A stretch of DNA of 63,282 bases from GH45 sp046704385 (GCA_046704385.1 JBJKSB010000092.1:1-63282); one strand, 5' to 3'. Positions 1-9,877 are shown, counted from the first letter of the stretch. A program made the numbers and translations. The notes: a model not told the origin generated them from the letters alone.

Positions 1-1753
1 TCTCCCATCGTCCATAATACCTTGTATCTGTGGTTGGGGATACTACCAGATTATTACCCGTGCCAACAAGCGTTCCTCCACATGTGCCGGAATACCATTT
101 AAAAACCTCTCCTGAGCCACCACTATAGGTTAAAGTTGTTGATGAACCATTACAGATCTCAGTAGGGCTGGCTGTTACAGATAAGGGATCTGTAGGTAAA
201 GGTGTTTCTGTAACGGTAACAGGGGGAGCGAACAGTTCTTCACATCCACCATTATCCTTAACCCAAACATTATAGGTTGTATTACCCGCAAGGTTTATAA
301 TCGGATTGTTGCTCGCATAAGTTGGAGATCCTGCCCCCACAATAGCACCATATGTATAAGACCCATAACCTCCGGTTACCGAACCAATAGTTATTGTTCC
401 ATTTGTTGAACCTTCACAAGCATTAGTTGAAGTTACATTATTAATGTGAATTGAATCCGGTTCCGTTGTATAATTATCAAGTGGATCACCTGCATAATAA
501 TTAAATTGAGCTCCTTTGTAACACCCTTTTGAATCTGTAACCTTTACCTGATATTCACCTGGTCCAATGTTATTAGTACTTGCCGTATTATCAGGAACAA
601 TTGGAGTAGCTGAATAAAATGTCCAAAGGTACGATTCTCCTCCATTACCACCTAACACATTGGTTGTCAATTGAAGATCGGACCCTCCTGCACACGTTAC
701 ATCATGAATAACTGATATGTTTACCAATAAAGAATCGGGGCCAACAGTTGTTCCCGTTCCCCCGGAAAAACTGCCGTTGTGTGGTGCACACAATACAGTA
801 TAAACCCCAGAAGTTAAATTTCCTACAGTTAAATTCGAAGTTTTGAATGTATATGGAGAGATCACATTATAAGCAGAAGCAATTTGTTGTCCTTTACTGT
901 TTAGAAGCAATAAATCATATGTAGTTGCACCAGTAAGATCACATTTAATTTCACCGCCTCCTGTAAAACCAAAAGCGTTTATAGGGCATGTGTCATTTTT
1001 TGGAGTTAATGTTAGCGTAACTCCTTTAGCTGCAGATGATTGCAGAAATACATTATATTTAAGAGACCCAAAATTGACACTTTTATTGATACTCTTCGCT
1101 GTAATAATTGTCGATTTTCCTGCATTAAAATTCAAATTTTTTGATGCAGCAAAATCCCATTGGTTAACCGATATTTGAGAAGAACCAAGATTTAGTCCCC
1201 GCAGGTTGTTTCCTTTGGCAATAAACGCATATGAGGTTACGCTTTTATTATTGGTATTCAAGAAGCCTTTTTCCAGAATAATATTCCGTTTTGTGGCAAG
1301 ATCTGTTTGCAAATTCCATGAACCCTTTTTGCCATTGAAAATAAGGTTAGAACGTAATGGAATGGGAAGTGAAATATTTTGTTTGCCTGAGGAAGTTAAG
1401 GATATATCGCCTTTAAATTTATGAAAATCAGCTTTATTACTTACATTAATTGAGCCATTAATACTTAAGGATTTTCTTCCTTTTAGCATAACTGGAACTG
1501 TTATGGTGAAATCGTTAACGGCAGCATCATTTTTTAAAATTATGTAACCCTTTGCAAATACTGATGATTTGGAATCAAAAAATACATTGTCGTTGCTAGT
1601 TGGAACAGTTGCCCCTCCATCGCCTCCCGAAATTTCTGACCAGTGGTTCCGGTCATTCCATTCACCAGGACCATTTACCCAGAATCGACCCTTTTGAGCG
1701 AATGAATTTAAAATAACGGAAATAAAAAATATAACAAGTATTAGCTTCCTCAT
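1..1753 (-). CDS. Secreted SprB/Ig-like repeat surface protein (5' part, runs off the left edge)
   Basis: The frame is open from an ATG at 1753 to base 1 (584 codons) with no stop, so only the N-terminal part is present. Residues 1-19 form a signal peptide (MRKLILVIFFISVIL, cleavage after NSFA). The first 200 residues are a beta-rich region beginning FWVNGPGEWNDRNHWS, a pattern seen at the start of many Bacteroidota T9SS cargo proteins. Further on there are SprB-type units: VTCAGGSDLQLTTNVLGGNG, then a Cys-rich unit ending in TGGYGSYTYG. At the edge is an Ig-like unit with CGGTLVGTGNNLVVSPTT. Known family behaviour: such proteins are exported through T9SS and anchored or released at the cell surface, usually with a C-terminal sorting domain, which here would lie outside the window. 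The substrate or partner is unknown. Confidence 0.85.
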   Translation of the reverse strand, partial: MRKLILVIFFISVILNSFAQKGRFWVNGPGEWNDRNHWSEISGGDGGATVPTSNDNVFFDSKSSVFAKGYIILKNDAAVNDFTITVPVMLKGRKSLSINGSINVSNKADFHKFKGDISLTSSGKQNISLPIPLRSNLIFNGKKGSWNLQTDLATKRNIILEKGFLNTNNKSVTSYAFIAKGNNLRGLNLGSSQISVNQWDFAASKNLNFNAGKSTIITAKSINKSVNFGSLKYNVFLQSSAAKGVTLTLTPKNDTCPINAFGFTGGGEIKCDLTGATTYDLLLLNSKGQQIASAYNVISPYTFKTSNLTVGNLTSGVYTVLCAPHNGSFSGGTGTTVGPDSLLVNISVIHDVTCAGGSDLQLTTNVLGGNGGESYLWTFYSATPIVPDNTASTNNIGPGEYQVKVTDSKGCYKGAQFNYYAGDPLDNYTTEPDSIHINNVTSTNACEGSTNGTITIGSVTGGYGSYTYGAIVGAGSPTYASNNPIINLAGNTTYNVWVKDNGGCEELFAPPVTVTETPLPTDPLSVTASPTEICNGSSTTLTYSGGSGEVFKWYSGTCGGTLVGTGNNLVVSPTTDTRYYGRWE

Positions 1754-2084
1754 AATATAAATATTGAATAATTCAAAATAATATCTAATTAAAATTGAAA
1801 CAGTTTTCCTGAACTTATTAACACGTCCTACAAATATAAAATAAATTCAGCTCCATAAACTACCCTTTTGATGATTCTTACTATATCTTATTCGAAAGTA
1901 ACATTATTTCCAACAAAACATAATCAACAACTTTCAATATGGTAATAATACGGGGTGGAGGTATTTTGGGTTTTAATTTTAATCAATTGTCAAGGCAAAT
2001 TGATCATAATTTTTTAATAGATACGTCAGTCGTTTTATTGTTATACAAGAATGCTTTTTGCAAATATTTTTGCGTAACAGCAAA
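1754..2084. other. Intergenic region between mlaF and the left-edge surface gene
   Basis: This is 331 nt of AT-rich DNA between two leftward genes. Apart from the TATATTTG box at 1831-1838 I see no hairpin terminator, RNA gene or repeat. The short rightward open frame here has no recognisable protein features. Confidence 0.5.
1831..1838 (-). promoter_or_regulatory. Candidate Bacteroidota -7 box for the left-edge surface protein
   Basis: Reading leftward the sequence is TATATTTG, an exact match to the Bacteroidota -7 consensus TAnnTTTG, 78 nt before the ATG at 1753. I see no clear -33 TTTG at the expected spacing, so this is a moderate call. Confidence 0.35.
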
Positions 2085-2840
2085 TTACTTTTCTGATGGT
2101 TTTATACGTTTCATAATCTCAGAAGAAAACAGAAATTCATCTAACTCTTCATTACCTGATTTTAGTAGGTTATCCCGTGTTCCATGCCACCAGGACCGTC
2201 CTTCGTGAATAAAAACAATGCTATCTGAAATTCCTAATACTGAATTCATATCATGCGTGTTTATCACAGTAGTCATGCCATACTCGTATGTTAATTCCGA
2301 AATAAGCCGGTCGATTACAATTGCCGTTTGTGGGTCAAGTCCCGAGTTGGGCTCATCACAAAAAAGATATTTAGGATTCAAAGCTATAGCCCTGGCAATA
2401 GCTGCCCGTTTTTGCATTCCACCACTTAATTCTGCAGGAAATAAAGCATTTGATCCCGATAAATTCACACGCTCAAGGCAGAAATTTGCCCGTTCCAATT
2501 TCTCCTGAAAAGTCATATTGGTAAACACATCCATCGGGTACATTACGTTTTCTTCAATAGTAGCAGAATCAAATAATGCCCCACCTTGAAATAACATGCC
2601 CACCTGCTGCCTGATACTAATTTTCTCCTTTTGTTTTAAACGCGTAAAATCAACATTGTCAAAAAGAATTGCTCCGCTATCAATACTATGCAGACCCACC
2701 AATGATTTTAGTAAAACAGTTTTACCCGAACCGCTTTTACCTATAACCATATTTACTTTTCCCGGCATGAATATGGCAGAAACGTCTTTTAAAACATGAT
2801 TTTCCTGAAATGATTTATTAATGTATTTTACTTCAATCAT
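2085..2840 (-). CDS. mlaF: MlaF-type ABC transporter ATP-binding protein
   Basis: This is the 251-residue ATPase of a lipid-transport ABC system at the inner membrane. Walker A is GKSGSGKT near residue 34, the ABC signature is LSGGMQKRAAIARA near residue 139, and Walker B plus catalytic Glu are YLFCDEP followed by the D-loop SGLDP. The switch His lies in INTHDM. Length and the SGGM(Q) signature fit the MlaF/TTG2A/Mce-linked family. The ATG at 2840 overlaps the stop of the upstream permease by 4 nt, a sign of translational coupling. Family role: it powers retrograde or anterograde phospholipid exchange that keeps the outer membrane asymmetric. No MlaD (MCE) substrate-binding gene follows; it must be elsewhere. 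Confidence 0.9.
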   Translation of the reverse strand: MIEVKYINKSFQENHVLKDVSAIFMPGKVNMVIGKSGSGKTVLLKSLVGLHSIDSGAILFDNVDFTRLKQKEKISIRQQVGMLFQGGALFDSATIEENVMYPMDVFTNMTFQEKLERANFCLERVNLSGSNALFPAELSGGMQKRAAIARAIALNPKYLFCDEPNSGLDPQTAIVIDRLISELTYEYGMTTVINTHDMNSVLGISDSIVFIHEGRSWWHGTRDNLLKSGNEELDEFLFSSEIMKRIKPSEK

Positions 2841-3577
2841 GATAAAAGCAATTGGGTAAGTATCAAATCAAACATTAAAATCAAAACACTACTATAAACC
2901 ACGGCCCGAGTACTTGCCCTACCAACTTCAAGTGCGCCACCTTTAACATAATACCCCTGATAGCATGAAACGGTAATAATTATAAAAGCAAATACAATTG
3001 ATTTAATTATTGAATAGGTTATGTAATAAGGTATAAATACGTACCTGATTCCTGTAATATAGTCTTTTTGGCTGAGGGCATCTGTCAAAACAGAAGAAAG
3101 CCAACCACCCCCAATTCCAACAACCATGCTTATAATAACCAAAAATGGTATAAAAAACACAAAAGCAAAAACCTTTGGAGATACTAAAAACGAAGAAGAA
3201 TTAATGCCCATTATTTCCAAAGCATCAATCTGTTCGGTTACCCGCATAGTCCCAATTTCAGAAGCAACATTCGACCCGACTTTACCAGCAAGAACCAAAG
3301 AAATTATGGTAGACGAAAACTCCAGCAACATGGTGTCACGCGTAGTTAAACTAATTACATAATCAGGCACCAAAGGACTGGTTATATTATATGCCATTTG
3401 AATGGTAATAGCTGCTCCAATAAAAACCGAAACCAAAATAATTATGCCGACTGAACTAACTCCCAGTTTTTCAATTTCCTTGATAAAATGTTTAAACCAT
3501 ACAGAATGTTTCTCTGGTTTTGCAAACACCTTGGAAATAAAAACGAAATATCTTCCAATATGAAAAAACAGGTTCAT
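2837..3577 (-). CDS. mlaE: MlaE-type ABC transporter permease
   Basis: This is a 246-residue integral membrane protein with five or so hydrophobic segments. It has the MlaE-family central block: LVLAGKVGSNVASEIGTMRVTEQIDALEIMGI split over residues 95-128, where the E-x-G-T-M-R-x-x-E-Q motif couples to the ATPase. It is the membrane partner of MlaF, whose start overlaps its stop by 4 nt. The leftward start at 3577 follows 128 nt of non-coding DNA shared with the divergent manC gene. Family role: phospholipid transport across the inner membrane and periplasm. I see nothing unusual in it. Confidence 0.9.
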   Translation of the reverse strand: MNLFFHIGRYFVFISKVFAKPEKHSVWFKHFIKEIEKLGVSSVGIIILVSVFIGAAITIQMAYNITSPLVPDYVISLTTRDTMLLEFSSTIISLVLAGKVGSNVASEIGTMRVTEQIDALEIMGINSSSFLVSPKVFAFVFFIPFLVIISMVVGIGGGWLSSVLTDALSQKDYITGIRYVFIPYYITYSIIKSIVFAFIIITVSCYQGYYVKGGALEVGRASTRAVVYSSVLILMFDLILTQLLLS

Positions 3578-3650
3578 ACTTATTATTATAGATTAACAAA
3601 GGTTTAAAATCTAAGTCAATTAACAAAAAACACAAGGTAAATTATTTTAG

Positions 3651-3658
3651 TATATTTG
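3651..3658 (+). promoter_or_regulatory. Candidate -7 box (TATATTTG) for manC
   Basis: TATATTTG followed by CG matches the Bacteroidota -7 consensus TAnnTTTG and lies 47 nt before the manC ATG. It lies in the divergent mlaE/manC intergenic region. No strong -33 element is obvious. Confidence 0.45.
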
Positions 3659-3705
3659 CGCTAATTTAAATAAAGGTTGATCAATAACGGAAATAAAAAT
3701 ATAAA

Positions 3706-4797
3706 ATGAATTCAAACTACTATTGTGTAATTATGGCTGGTGGGGCAGGAACCCGTTTTTGGCCTATAAGCCGTTCGTCATATCCCAAACAATTTATTGA
3801 CATTTTAGGTGTAGGAAAAACCTTGCTTCAGCAAACCTTTGAACGGTTTGCAAAAATTTGTCCTGCTGAGAACATTTACATTGTTACCAGCGCTGAATAT
3901 AAAGATATAACCTTAAAACAATTACCTCAGATTGATGAACAGCAGGTTCTGTTAGAACCAGCAAGAAGAAATACGGCTCCTTGTATTGCCTATGCAAATT
4001 TTAGAATCGAAAAAATAAATCCAGAGGCAAAAATAGTTGTAGCTCCTTCTGATCATTTGATATTAAACGAAGACAAGTTTATAGCCACAATCCAAAAAAG
4101 CTTTGATTTTGTGTCTGAACATAATAATCTTTTAACCCTGGGAATAGAACCTAATCGACCTGATACAGGATACGGTTATATCCAGGTAAATAATGATACT
4201 CCTTCAACCATTGATGATTCGTTTGAAAAAGTTAAAACTTTTACCGAGAAACCCGATATCGAATTAGCAAAATTTTTTGTGCAAAGTGGAGAGTTTTATT
4301 GGAATTCCGGAATTTTTATCTGGTCGCTAAAAACGATTCAGGAAGCTTTCAAGAAGCATCTGGATGACATTTATAGTTCGTTCAGCGAAAAGGTAGCGCA
4401 GTTTAATACAAAAAATGAGACTAAGGCCATAGCAGAAATTTATCCAGCCTGCCGCAATATTTCAATTGATTATGGTATTATGGAAAAAGCTTCAAATGTA
4501 TATGTCCTGGGTTCTGAATTCGGCTGGTCTGATTTAGGGACTTGGACTTCTCTGTTTGAACACACTCCCAAAAATGAAGATAACAATGCCATAACGAGTA
4601 AAAATGTTATGACCTATGATACAAAAGACTCAATAATTAAAACTCCAAAAGAAAAGCTGGTGATAGTCCAGGGCTTAACTGACTATATTGTGGTTGATAC
4701 GGAGGATGCTTTATTAATATGTAACAAAAAAGATGAACAACAAATTAAATTGTTTGTAAACGATATTAAAACGCAAAAGAAGAATAAGTTCATATAA
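3706..4797 (+). CDS. manC: Mannose-1-phosphate guanylyltransferase
   Basis: The 363-residue protein makes GDP-mannose from mannose-1-phosphate and GTP in the cytoplasm, supplying mannose and fucose units for surface polysaccharide. The nucleotidyltransferase signature MAGGAGTRFWPISR with YPKQF is at residues 11-29, followed by EPARRNTAPCIA near 85, the APSDHLI metal/sugar site near 112, FTEKP near 182, FYWNSGIFIW near 199, and DYGIMEKA near 256. It is the short, single-domain form without the C-terminal phosphomannose isomerase cupin seen in bifunctional enzymes. It stands alone, divergent from mlaE and convergent with gldN, with a terminator directly after it. Confidence 0.93.
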   Translation: MNSNYYCVIMAGGAGTRFWPISRSSYPKQFIDILGVGKTLLQQTFERFAKICPAENIYIVTSAEYKDITLKQLPQIDEQQVLLEPARRNTAPCIAYANFRIEKINPEAKIVVAPSDHLILNEDKFIATIQKSFDFVSEHNNLLTLGIEPNRPDTGYGYIQVNNDTPSTIDDSFEKVKTFTEKPDIELAKFFVQSGEFYWNSGIFIWSLKTIQEAFKKHLDDIYSSFSEKVAQFNTKNETKAIAEIYPACRNISIDYGIMEKASNVYVLGSEFGWSDLGTWTSLFEHTPKNEDNNAITSKNVMTYDTKDSIIKTPKEKLVIVQGLTDYIVVDTEDALLICNKKDEQQIKLFVNDIKTQKKNKFI

Positions 4798-4827
4798 TTC
4801 ATTGCTATTGCTTGATGAATTAAGATA

Positions 4828-4855
4828 AAAAAAACCGGCTTAAGCCGGTTTTTTT
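4828..4855. terminator. Bidirectional intrinsic terminator between manC and gldN
   Basis: A perfect 14-nt palindrome (CCGGCTTAAGCCGG, 4835-4848) is flanked by seven A on the left and seven T on the right. The symmetry lets it terminate both the rightward manC transcript and the leftward topA-gldN operon, whose last stop is at 4869. Confidence 0.9.
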
Positions 4856-4868
4856 GTTTATCTAAATC

Positions 4869-5729
4869 TTAATAATTCCATAAATCCTGTTCGTAATTAG
4901 ATATGCTTTTCTTAATTTTTTCACCTTCCAGCATACTTTGCAATCCTAACGTATAATCAGAAACCCTACGGTCGTCATAAACGTTCGATTCAGCAACTAT
5001 ATAACTATTAAATTTTCTTTTATAGAAAATATCATCAAACGTCCTTCGTTCAGCATCATTAAATTCGTTAAACACTTCATGATTAGCCAAAATTCTCCGC
5101 GCTTCAGGGAAATATATCCAGAAAGCTTTTTGTGGTCTGATTTCAGGTTCAGCTCCAGCATCACCGTTATCATTTGTAACTACTTCAAATCTAATCGGAC
5201 ACATACCAATTATCCTGACATCCATAATAGAACTTTGTCTGTCAAAAAACCAGTCTTCTTTTAAAACAAACTGCTTTACTTCTGAGCTTTTAACTTCGTT
5301 TGTAATTTGCTGCGTTTGTTGATCGCCATTTTGATCCGTATAGGTTATATTTTTTACCCCGGCTCCAAGATTGGTTTCAACCTGACTTCTGGTAATTGGT
5401 TGGGTAAATCTGTCATCTTCATTACTATAGGGGGTTATGCCCTCCGTATTAATACCCCATAGTAACAGATCAATTAAACTCATCCTGTCTCCGATTCGCT
5501 CGGTAGGATAATACAATGGGTGATTAATTTTTTCATTTAAGTCAATGATTCGCCAAATTCTTTTGGACCACATTACATCGGCCTCACGTAAAAATTTATA
5601 GGGAACTTGTTTTCGTGCAGGCACGTGTTCTTTTACATAAATACCATCAAGCACCTGTGCTTTCGATTCCTTATGAAAAAATAGTACGAAAACACCTAAT
5701 ACTACCGAAATTAATAAATACTTTTTCAT
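4869..5729 (-). CDS. gldN: GldN, T9SS core periplasmic ring protein
   Basis: This is a 286-residue exported protein; the signal peptide is MKKYLLISVVLGVFVLFF up to KAQ at residue 25. GldN hallmarks follow: DGIYVKEHVPARKQVPY, then LREADVMWSKRIWRIIDLNEKIN, then PLYYPTE near residue 77. The C-terminal half has VRIIGMCPIRF and YFPEARR. Family role: GldN (PorN) forms, with the lipoprotein GldK (PorK), a large periplasmic ring associated with the outer membrane in the type IX secretion machine. It is the last gene of the topA-gldN operon, 9 nt after gldM and just before a strong terminator. Confidence 0.95.
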   Translation of the reverse strand: MKKYLLISVVLGVFVLFFHKESKAQVLDGIYVKEHVPARKQVPYKFLREADVMWSKRIWRIIDLNEKINHPLYYPTERIGDRMSLIDLLLWGINTEGITPYSNEDDRFTQPITRSQVETNLGAGVKNITYTDQNGDQQTQQITNEVKSSEVKQFVLKEDWFFDRQSSIMDVRIIGMCPIRFEVVTNDNGDAGAEPEIRPQKAFWIYFPEARRILANHEVFNEFNDAERRTFDDIFYKRKFNSYIVAESNVYDDRRVSDYTLGLQSMLEGEKIKKSISNYEQDLWNY

Positions 5730-5738
5730 ATTAAATTA

Positions 5739-7346
5739 TTAATTAATTTTAAAAACCAAAGAGGACAACGGTACTGTCCGCCCATCAGGACCTCTTGCTT
5801 CAATATCTTCAATTGTAATCCTCGATCCCCTTTTTGCTGCCGCAATAGAACTTCGCTGGTCGGCCGTAAAATTAGTTCCATTTGCAGTTAATGTTCTAAA
5901 ATAAATCCCATCCTGGGTTACCACAGTAAATTTTGTTACCTCATATTTTAAATTGAATACAAAATCCTCTAATTCCGCATATACACCTGGTGCATTCTGC
6001 AGATATGCCTTAGAAATAGTACCACCAGCTTTACCCATAATTTTAGGCTGTGGCGCAGGTATAACCTTAATCCTGAACTCCCTGCTCCCCATTAATTTTT
6101 GGGTACCATCAATATTGGCATAAACCTGAATGCTCACATTCCCCCTTTGTTTGGTTGGTTTTACTTCATATCCTTTGGCCACTTTAGTAATGGTAGCTCC
6201 TTCAGGAATTCTCGGAGTAATATCAGACTCTGCAATACCGGGAACAGAAATTTCTGCAGGGTTAGCAATCCCATAATAAAAAACATTCATACCTGTAGGT
6301 GAAATAACTACATTAGATTGGGCCACTTTATATTCCTCATGAAAAGGGTAGTACGATTCTCCACCATCCGGGCTTTTAAGCTTAATTAATCCACCCCATT
6401 TTTTATCACCAACAGAACTTGCTGGTTTAGTATATATACCTTTCCCGTTTTTTACTTCAAGTTTTTCAGCATTATCCGGTATTTCATATTTACCATCACC
6501 AAGCGATTTAAAGTCCCCCACATAAATCTCGGGATCCTGGGTGGAATCAGAGGCTGCAATAAAAACTTTAGCACTATATTCACCCCCAACCATAACATAA
6601 CTCGACTTGGCAATAACAGTCCCTTCCATTTTATTGACTTTAAAATCACCCGCACTAATTTGTGTATACAAATAATTAATTACATCGGTTTCCATGTTTT
6701 TGACATTTGTCTGCAATTGAGCCAACATAACAAAATCCGCTATCAAGGGAATATGTTCAAAGGTGTGACTTACCCATGTATGAGTAACACCCTCATCGTC
6801 AACATGCTCTTTTGTTTCAAGGGTCGTTTCAATATTATGTGTTAATTCCGTTTCGCTTTCAGGTATAATTCCAAGTAATAATTTCTGGTAATCTTCTAGC
6901 ATTTCTTTTAATTTAACTCCATGCTTTTTCCCTAGTTCACCAAAATATTCACCTCCCTTATCAATATTGTCTTTTTGGTCAAGTAAATTAATATAAAATT
7001 TTCCGTCAACAACAGATTTTGTATCATCACCTTCAGCATACTTTGCCAGGCCAACTTTATCATTTTCAAGTGTTTCAACTAATTCGTCTGTCTTTTTTCT
7101 GACCTCATCAGCCTTGGTTTTCCATGGCCCTACCTTTTCCTGATTTTGCATATAGGCCTTATCAAACTCATTATAAACCTTATCATTTTTTGATTTATAG
7201 TTTTCGACAGTTTTTTCCAAGCTATCACCAACATAAATGAATGAGTTCAATACTTCTTTCGAAACATTTAAAGCCAACATAGCCGTAAGAAATAGGTACA
7301 TTAAACCTATCATCTTTTGCCGTGGGGTTTCCTTGCCGTGACCCAT
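5739..7346 (-). CDS. gldM: GldM, T9SS/gliding motor periplasmic shaft protein
   Basis: The 535-residue protein starts MGHGKETPRQKMIGLMYLF, with one transmembrane helix at about residues 14-34. A long helical periplasmic part follows (residues 40-220), then beta-rich domains to the end. The conserved N-terminal ETPRQKMI-x-x-MYLFLTAMLALNVS signature is diagnostic of GldM/PorM. Family role: GldM dimers sit in the GldL inner-membrane complex, and this proton-powered rotary motor reaches across the periplasm to the GldK/N ring. It lies 14 nt downstream of gldL in the same operon and is full length. Confidence 0.96.
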   Translation of the reverse strand: MGHGKETPRQKMIGLMYLFLTAMLALNVSKEVLNSFIYVGDSLEKTVENYKSKNDKVYNEFDKAYMQNQEKVGPWKTKADEVRKKTDELVETLENDKVGLAKYAEGDDTKSVVDGKFYINLLDQKDNIDKGGEYFGELGKKHGVKLKEMLEDYQKLLLGIIPESETELTHNIETTLETKEHVDDEGVTHTWVSHTFEHIPLIADFVMLAQLQTNVKNMETDVINYLYTQISAGDFKVNKMEGTVIAKSSYVMVGGEYSAKVFIAASDSTQDPEIYVGDFKSLGDGKYEIPDNAEKLEVKNGKGIYTKPASSVGDKKWGGLIKLKSPDGGESYYPFHEEYKVAQSNVVISPTGMNVFYYGIANPAEISVPGIAESDITPRIPEGATITKVAKGYEVKPTKQRGNVSIQVYANIDGTQKLMGSREFRIKVIPAPQPKIMGKAGGTISKAYLQNAPGVYAELEDFVFNLKYEVTKFTVVTQDGIYFRTLTANGTNFTADQRSSIAAAKRGSRITIEDIEARGPDGRTVPLSSLVFKIN

Positions 7347-7360
7347 AGGTAGTTAAATTC

Positions 7361-8410
7361 TTATTTATTAAAATTTAAAGACGATAGCATGTTCCCGTAA
7401 ATACTGTTAAGAGATGCTATATTGCTTTCTAATTCCTTAACACCGGAATTTAATTTATCGGTATTATTAACTGATTCTTGTATATTATTAACAACACTTT
7501 TTAATTCGTCATAATAATTATTTGCAGTCGTCATCTGCTCATTCAGGTTTGTAATTTGTAACTCATAAACAGAGTTTAATGCTGCAAGATTCGAATTTAA
7601 TGTGCCTAATTTAGCTGAATAAGCGCTTCCTTCGCTACCCACTGTATCAATTTCCTGTGTGAGTTTATTTGCAAAACTTGTATATGCCTCAGTTAATTGT
7701 TCACTTGAATCATTAAAAGTTGTAGCACTTTTAGCATATGATTCTGATAAATTACTTACAGATTCACTTAATGCTTCAGATGATTTTTGATAAGTTTCAT
7801 CAAGTTTTCCAACTGACTCAGAGGCATTATGCATTTTTGTTACAAACTCTTTTGTGGCCGCCCCGGCATCACCCATATCAGCCAATTGTGCTGCAGTTTC
7901 ACTGAGCCTATTTAACCCAATACCAAGTTTATCAAATATTTCTGGTCCAATATCCGCTTTTTCTAGCATCTCGTCGAATTTTAACAGTGCTGAAGGACTT
8001 CCTCCTCCAACATAGGCCACTCCACCTCCGGTACCAACCTGAGCCCCTTCCGGTATCGTTCCGCCGCCAACAAAACCACCGCCAACAGGCATCCCGGCCA
8101 TTTGAGGCACATCCCCAACCCGGTCAAACCTTCGTACCTGAGCTTCATCGTCTTCAAACTCATCAGTCAATCCAGCCAATTCGGGATAAACCAGCGTCCA
8201 GTCAAGTTCCTCATGCAATGGCTCAAAGGCAGAAAAGAAGAATATCACGGCTTCAGTTAAAAGCCCTACTGTTAACATTACTGAAGCTCCCGGCAAGTGC
8301 TGTATTTTAAAAAGAGCTCCCACTAATACAACAGAGGCTCCCCAACCATACACGTACTTCATGAAGTTCTTGTAGCCTTTACTCTCAACTAATTCGGTTA
8401 TGCTAAACAT
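7361..8410 (-). CDS. gldL: GldL, T9SS/gliding motor inner-membrane protein
   Basis: The 349-residue protein has two N-terminal transmembrane helices (about residues 20-37 and 44-64) in the conserved context KNFMKYVYGWGASVVLVGALFK and a Glu in the second helix (LLTEAVIFFFSAFEP). That Glu belongs to the proton pathway known in the family. The cytoplasmic tail is long and mostly predicted coiled coil (residues 190-349), with many SES/KSS heptads, and a Gly/Val-rich linker at about 100-140. It is longer than the roughly 215-residue flavobacterial GldL and nearer the PorL type. It works with GldM, encoded immediately downstream. Confidence 0.95.
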   Translation of the reverse strand: MFSITELVESKGYKNFMKYVYGWGASVVLVGALFKIQHLPGASVMLTVGLLTEAVIFFFSAFEPLHEELDWTLVYPELAGLTDEFEDDEAQVRRFDRVGDVPQMAGMPVGGGFVGGGTIPEGAQVGTGGGVAYVGGGSPSALLKFDEMLEKADIGPEIFDKLGIGLNRLSETAAQLADMGDAGAATKEFVTKMHNASESVGKLDETYQKSSEALSESVSNLSESYAKSATTFNDSSEQLTEAYTSFANKLTQEIDTVGSEGSAYSAKLGTLNSNLAALNSVYELQITNLNEQMTTANNYYDELKSVVNNIQESVNNTDKLNSGVKELESNIASLNSIYGNMLSSLNFNK

Positions 8411-8443
8411 GGATTCTAAATGTTTATGTTACTTTTTCAATTC

Positions 8444-9820
8444 CTAATATACATTTGATTTCGCTCCTGTTTCATCCGGACCCATATAAGATCTTACACA
8501 ACGAAAACCAATATAAGATTTAGCCGTATCCTGGTATTCATACGTTCTGGTAGCATTCTGTAAATAATATCCGATATCTTTCCATGAACCACCTCGAACA
8601 ACTTTTCTTTTAAGTGCCGGAGGATCGTCAGGTAAAGCATTATATTTATAATAAGGATTTAAATCATGGGTGAAACTATAGGCACTTTCATCAAAAGCAT
8701 TTGCTGTCCATTCGGCAACATTACCGGCCATATCATAAAGGCCATAATCATTAGCCTCATAAATAGCCACTTCAACTGTATTTAAACCACCATCGTCAAC
8801 ATAGTCTCCTCTCATTGGTTTAAAGTTTGCCAGGAAGCAACCCATATCATTTCTGGTATAAGGACCTCCCCAAGGGTACACGGCCAAATCAAGCCCACCA
8901 CGAGCTGCATATTCCCATTCTGCTTCCATTGGCAACCTGTAATCCTGAACTCCAAATCCACCATTCGATCTGAGGTAAGAATTCATATAATTTGTTCTCC
9001 AGTTACAAAAGGCTGATGCTTGTTTCCAGGTAACACCAACAACAGGGTAATTATCAAACGAAGGGTGCGAAAAATACTGGTTTGCCATAGGTTCGTTATA
9101 TGAGTATGAAAAATCGCTAATCCAACAAAGTGTATCCGGATAAACATTTACCATATCATGCATAATAAATGAACTTCTGTCTTTAATTGGCACTTTTTTT
9201 CCATCGAGGCCAACAATTTCACCATCGTATTGTCCGGTTTTATAGTTATAATGCCTACGGTTTTCGTTTTCGAAAGTGAATTTTGCAGCTGCCTGCTTAT
9301 AATCAATCCAAAAATAATCGTAATTTAATTTTCTTGGGTCAATTGTTTTAATTCTGTAATATCTTTCATGTTCAGGATAATATAAATCCTGAAGTATTTG
9401 ACTTTCTTCTTCTCCATCCCATACAATTTCCTGCGACCAATTGATGTATGGCGGATCGATTGCATTACCATATTTATCCTCTGAAATCAGGTATTCATCA
9501 ATTTGTTCACCCAACAAACGGTAGGCTAAAGAATCTTTAACCCAAAAAACAAACTGACGGTACTCATTGTTTGTAATTTCGGTTTCATCCATCCAAAACG
9601 AAGCAATTGAAACTGTTTTTGATTGAGATGTTGATGCCCAGGGAACATCCTGATCGTTTGGACCCATCCGATAACTGCCTTTAGGGACCAAAACCATTCC
9701 ATTTGGTGGGGCAGCATACCATGGGGCCCTATTTTGAACACCGGTTAGTTCTCCTCCTTCATAGTTTGCACATCCTACAAATACTAGTAATGTGGCACTC
9801 AAAATTGCTAGTTTTTTCAT
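8444..9820 (-). CDS. gldK: GldK, T9SS ring lipoprotein (FGE-sulfatase fold)
   Basis: This is a 458-residue lipoprotein: the signal peptide has a lipobox FVGC at residue 17. The rest is a formylglycine-generating-enzyme-like fold (LPMEAEWEYAARGG, YPWGGPY, NVAEWT, VVRGGSWKD, YIGFRCVR), the family trait of GldK/PorK, which has no sulfatase-modifying role. Family role: it forms the outer-membrane-anchored periplasmic ring with GldN. Order is PorP/SprF, then gldK 57 nt downstream, then gldL after 33 nt. It is full length. Confidence 0.95.
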   Translation of the reverse strand: MKKLAILSATLLVFVGCANYEGGELTGVQNRAPWYAAPPNGMVLVPKGSYRMGPNDQDVPWASTSQSKTVSIASFWMDETEITNNEYRQFVFWVKDSLAYRLLGEQIDEYLISEDKYGNAIDPPYINWSQEIVWDGEEESQILQDLYYPEHERYYRIKTIDPRKLNYDYFWIDYKQAAAKFTFENENRRHYNYKTGQYDGEIVGLDGKKVPIKDRSSFIMHDMVNVYPDTLCWISDFSYSYNEPMANQYFSHPSFDNYPVVGVTWKQASAFCNWRTNYMNSYLRSNGGFGVQDYRLPMEAEWEYAARGGLDLAVYPWGGPYTRNDMGCFLANFKPMRGDYVDDGGLNTVEVAIYEANDYGLYDMAGNVAEWTANAFDESAYSFTHDLNPYYKYNALPDDPPALKRKVVRGGSWKDIGYYLQNATRTYEYQDTAKSYIGFRCVRSYMGPDETGAKSNVY

Positions 9821-9877
9821 AGTTTATCCGAATATTTTAAAAATATAAAAATGAACAAAATAAATTAAAAAAACAAA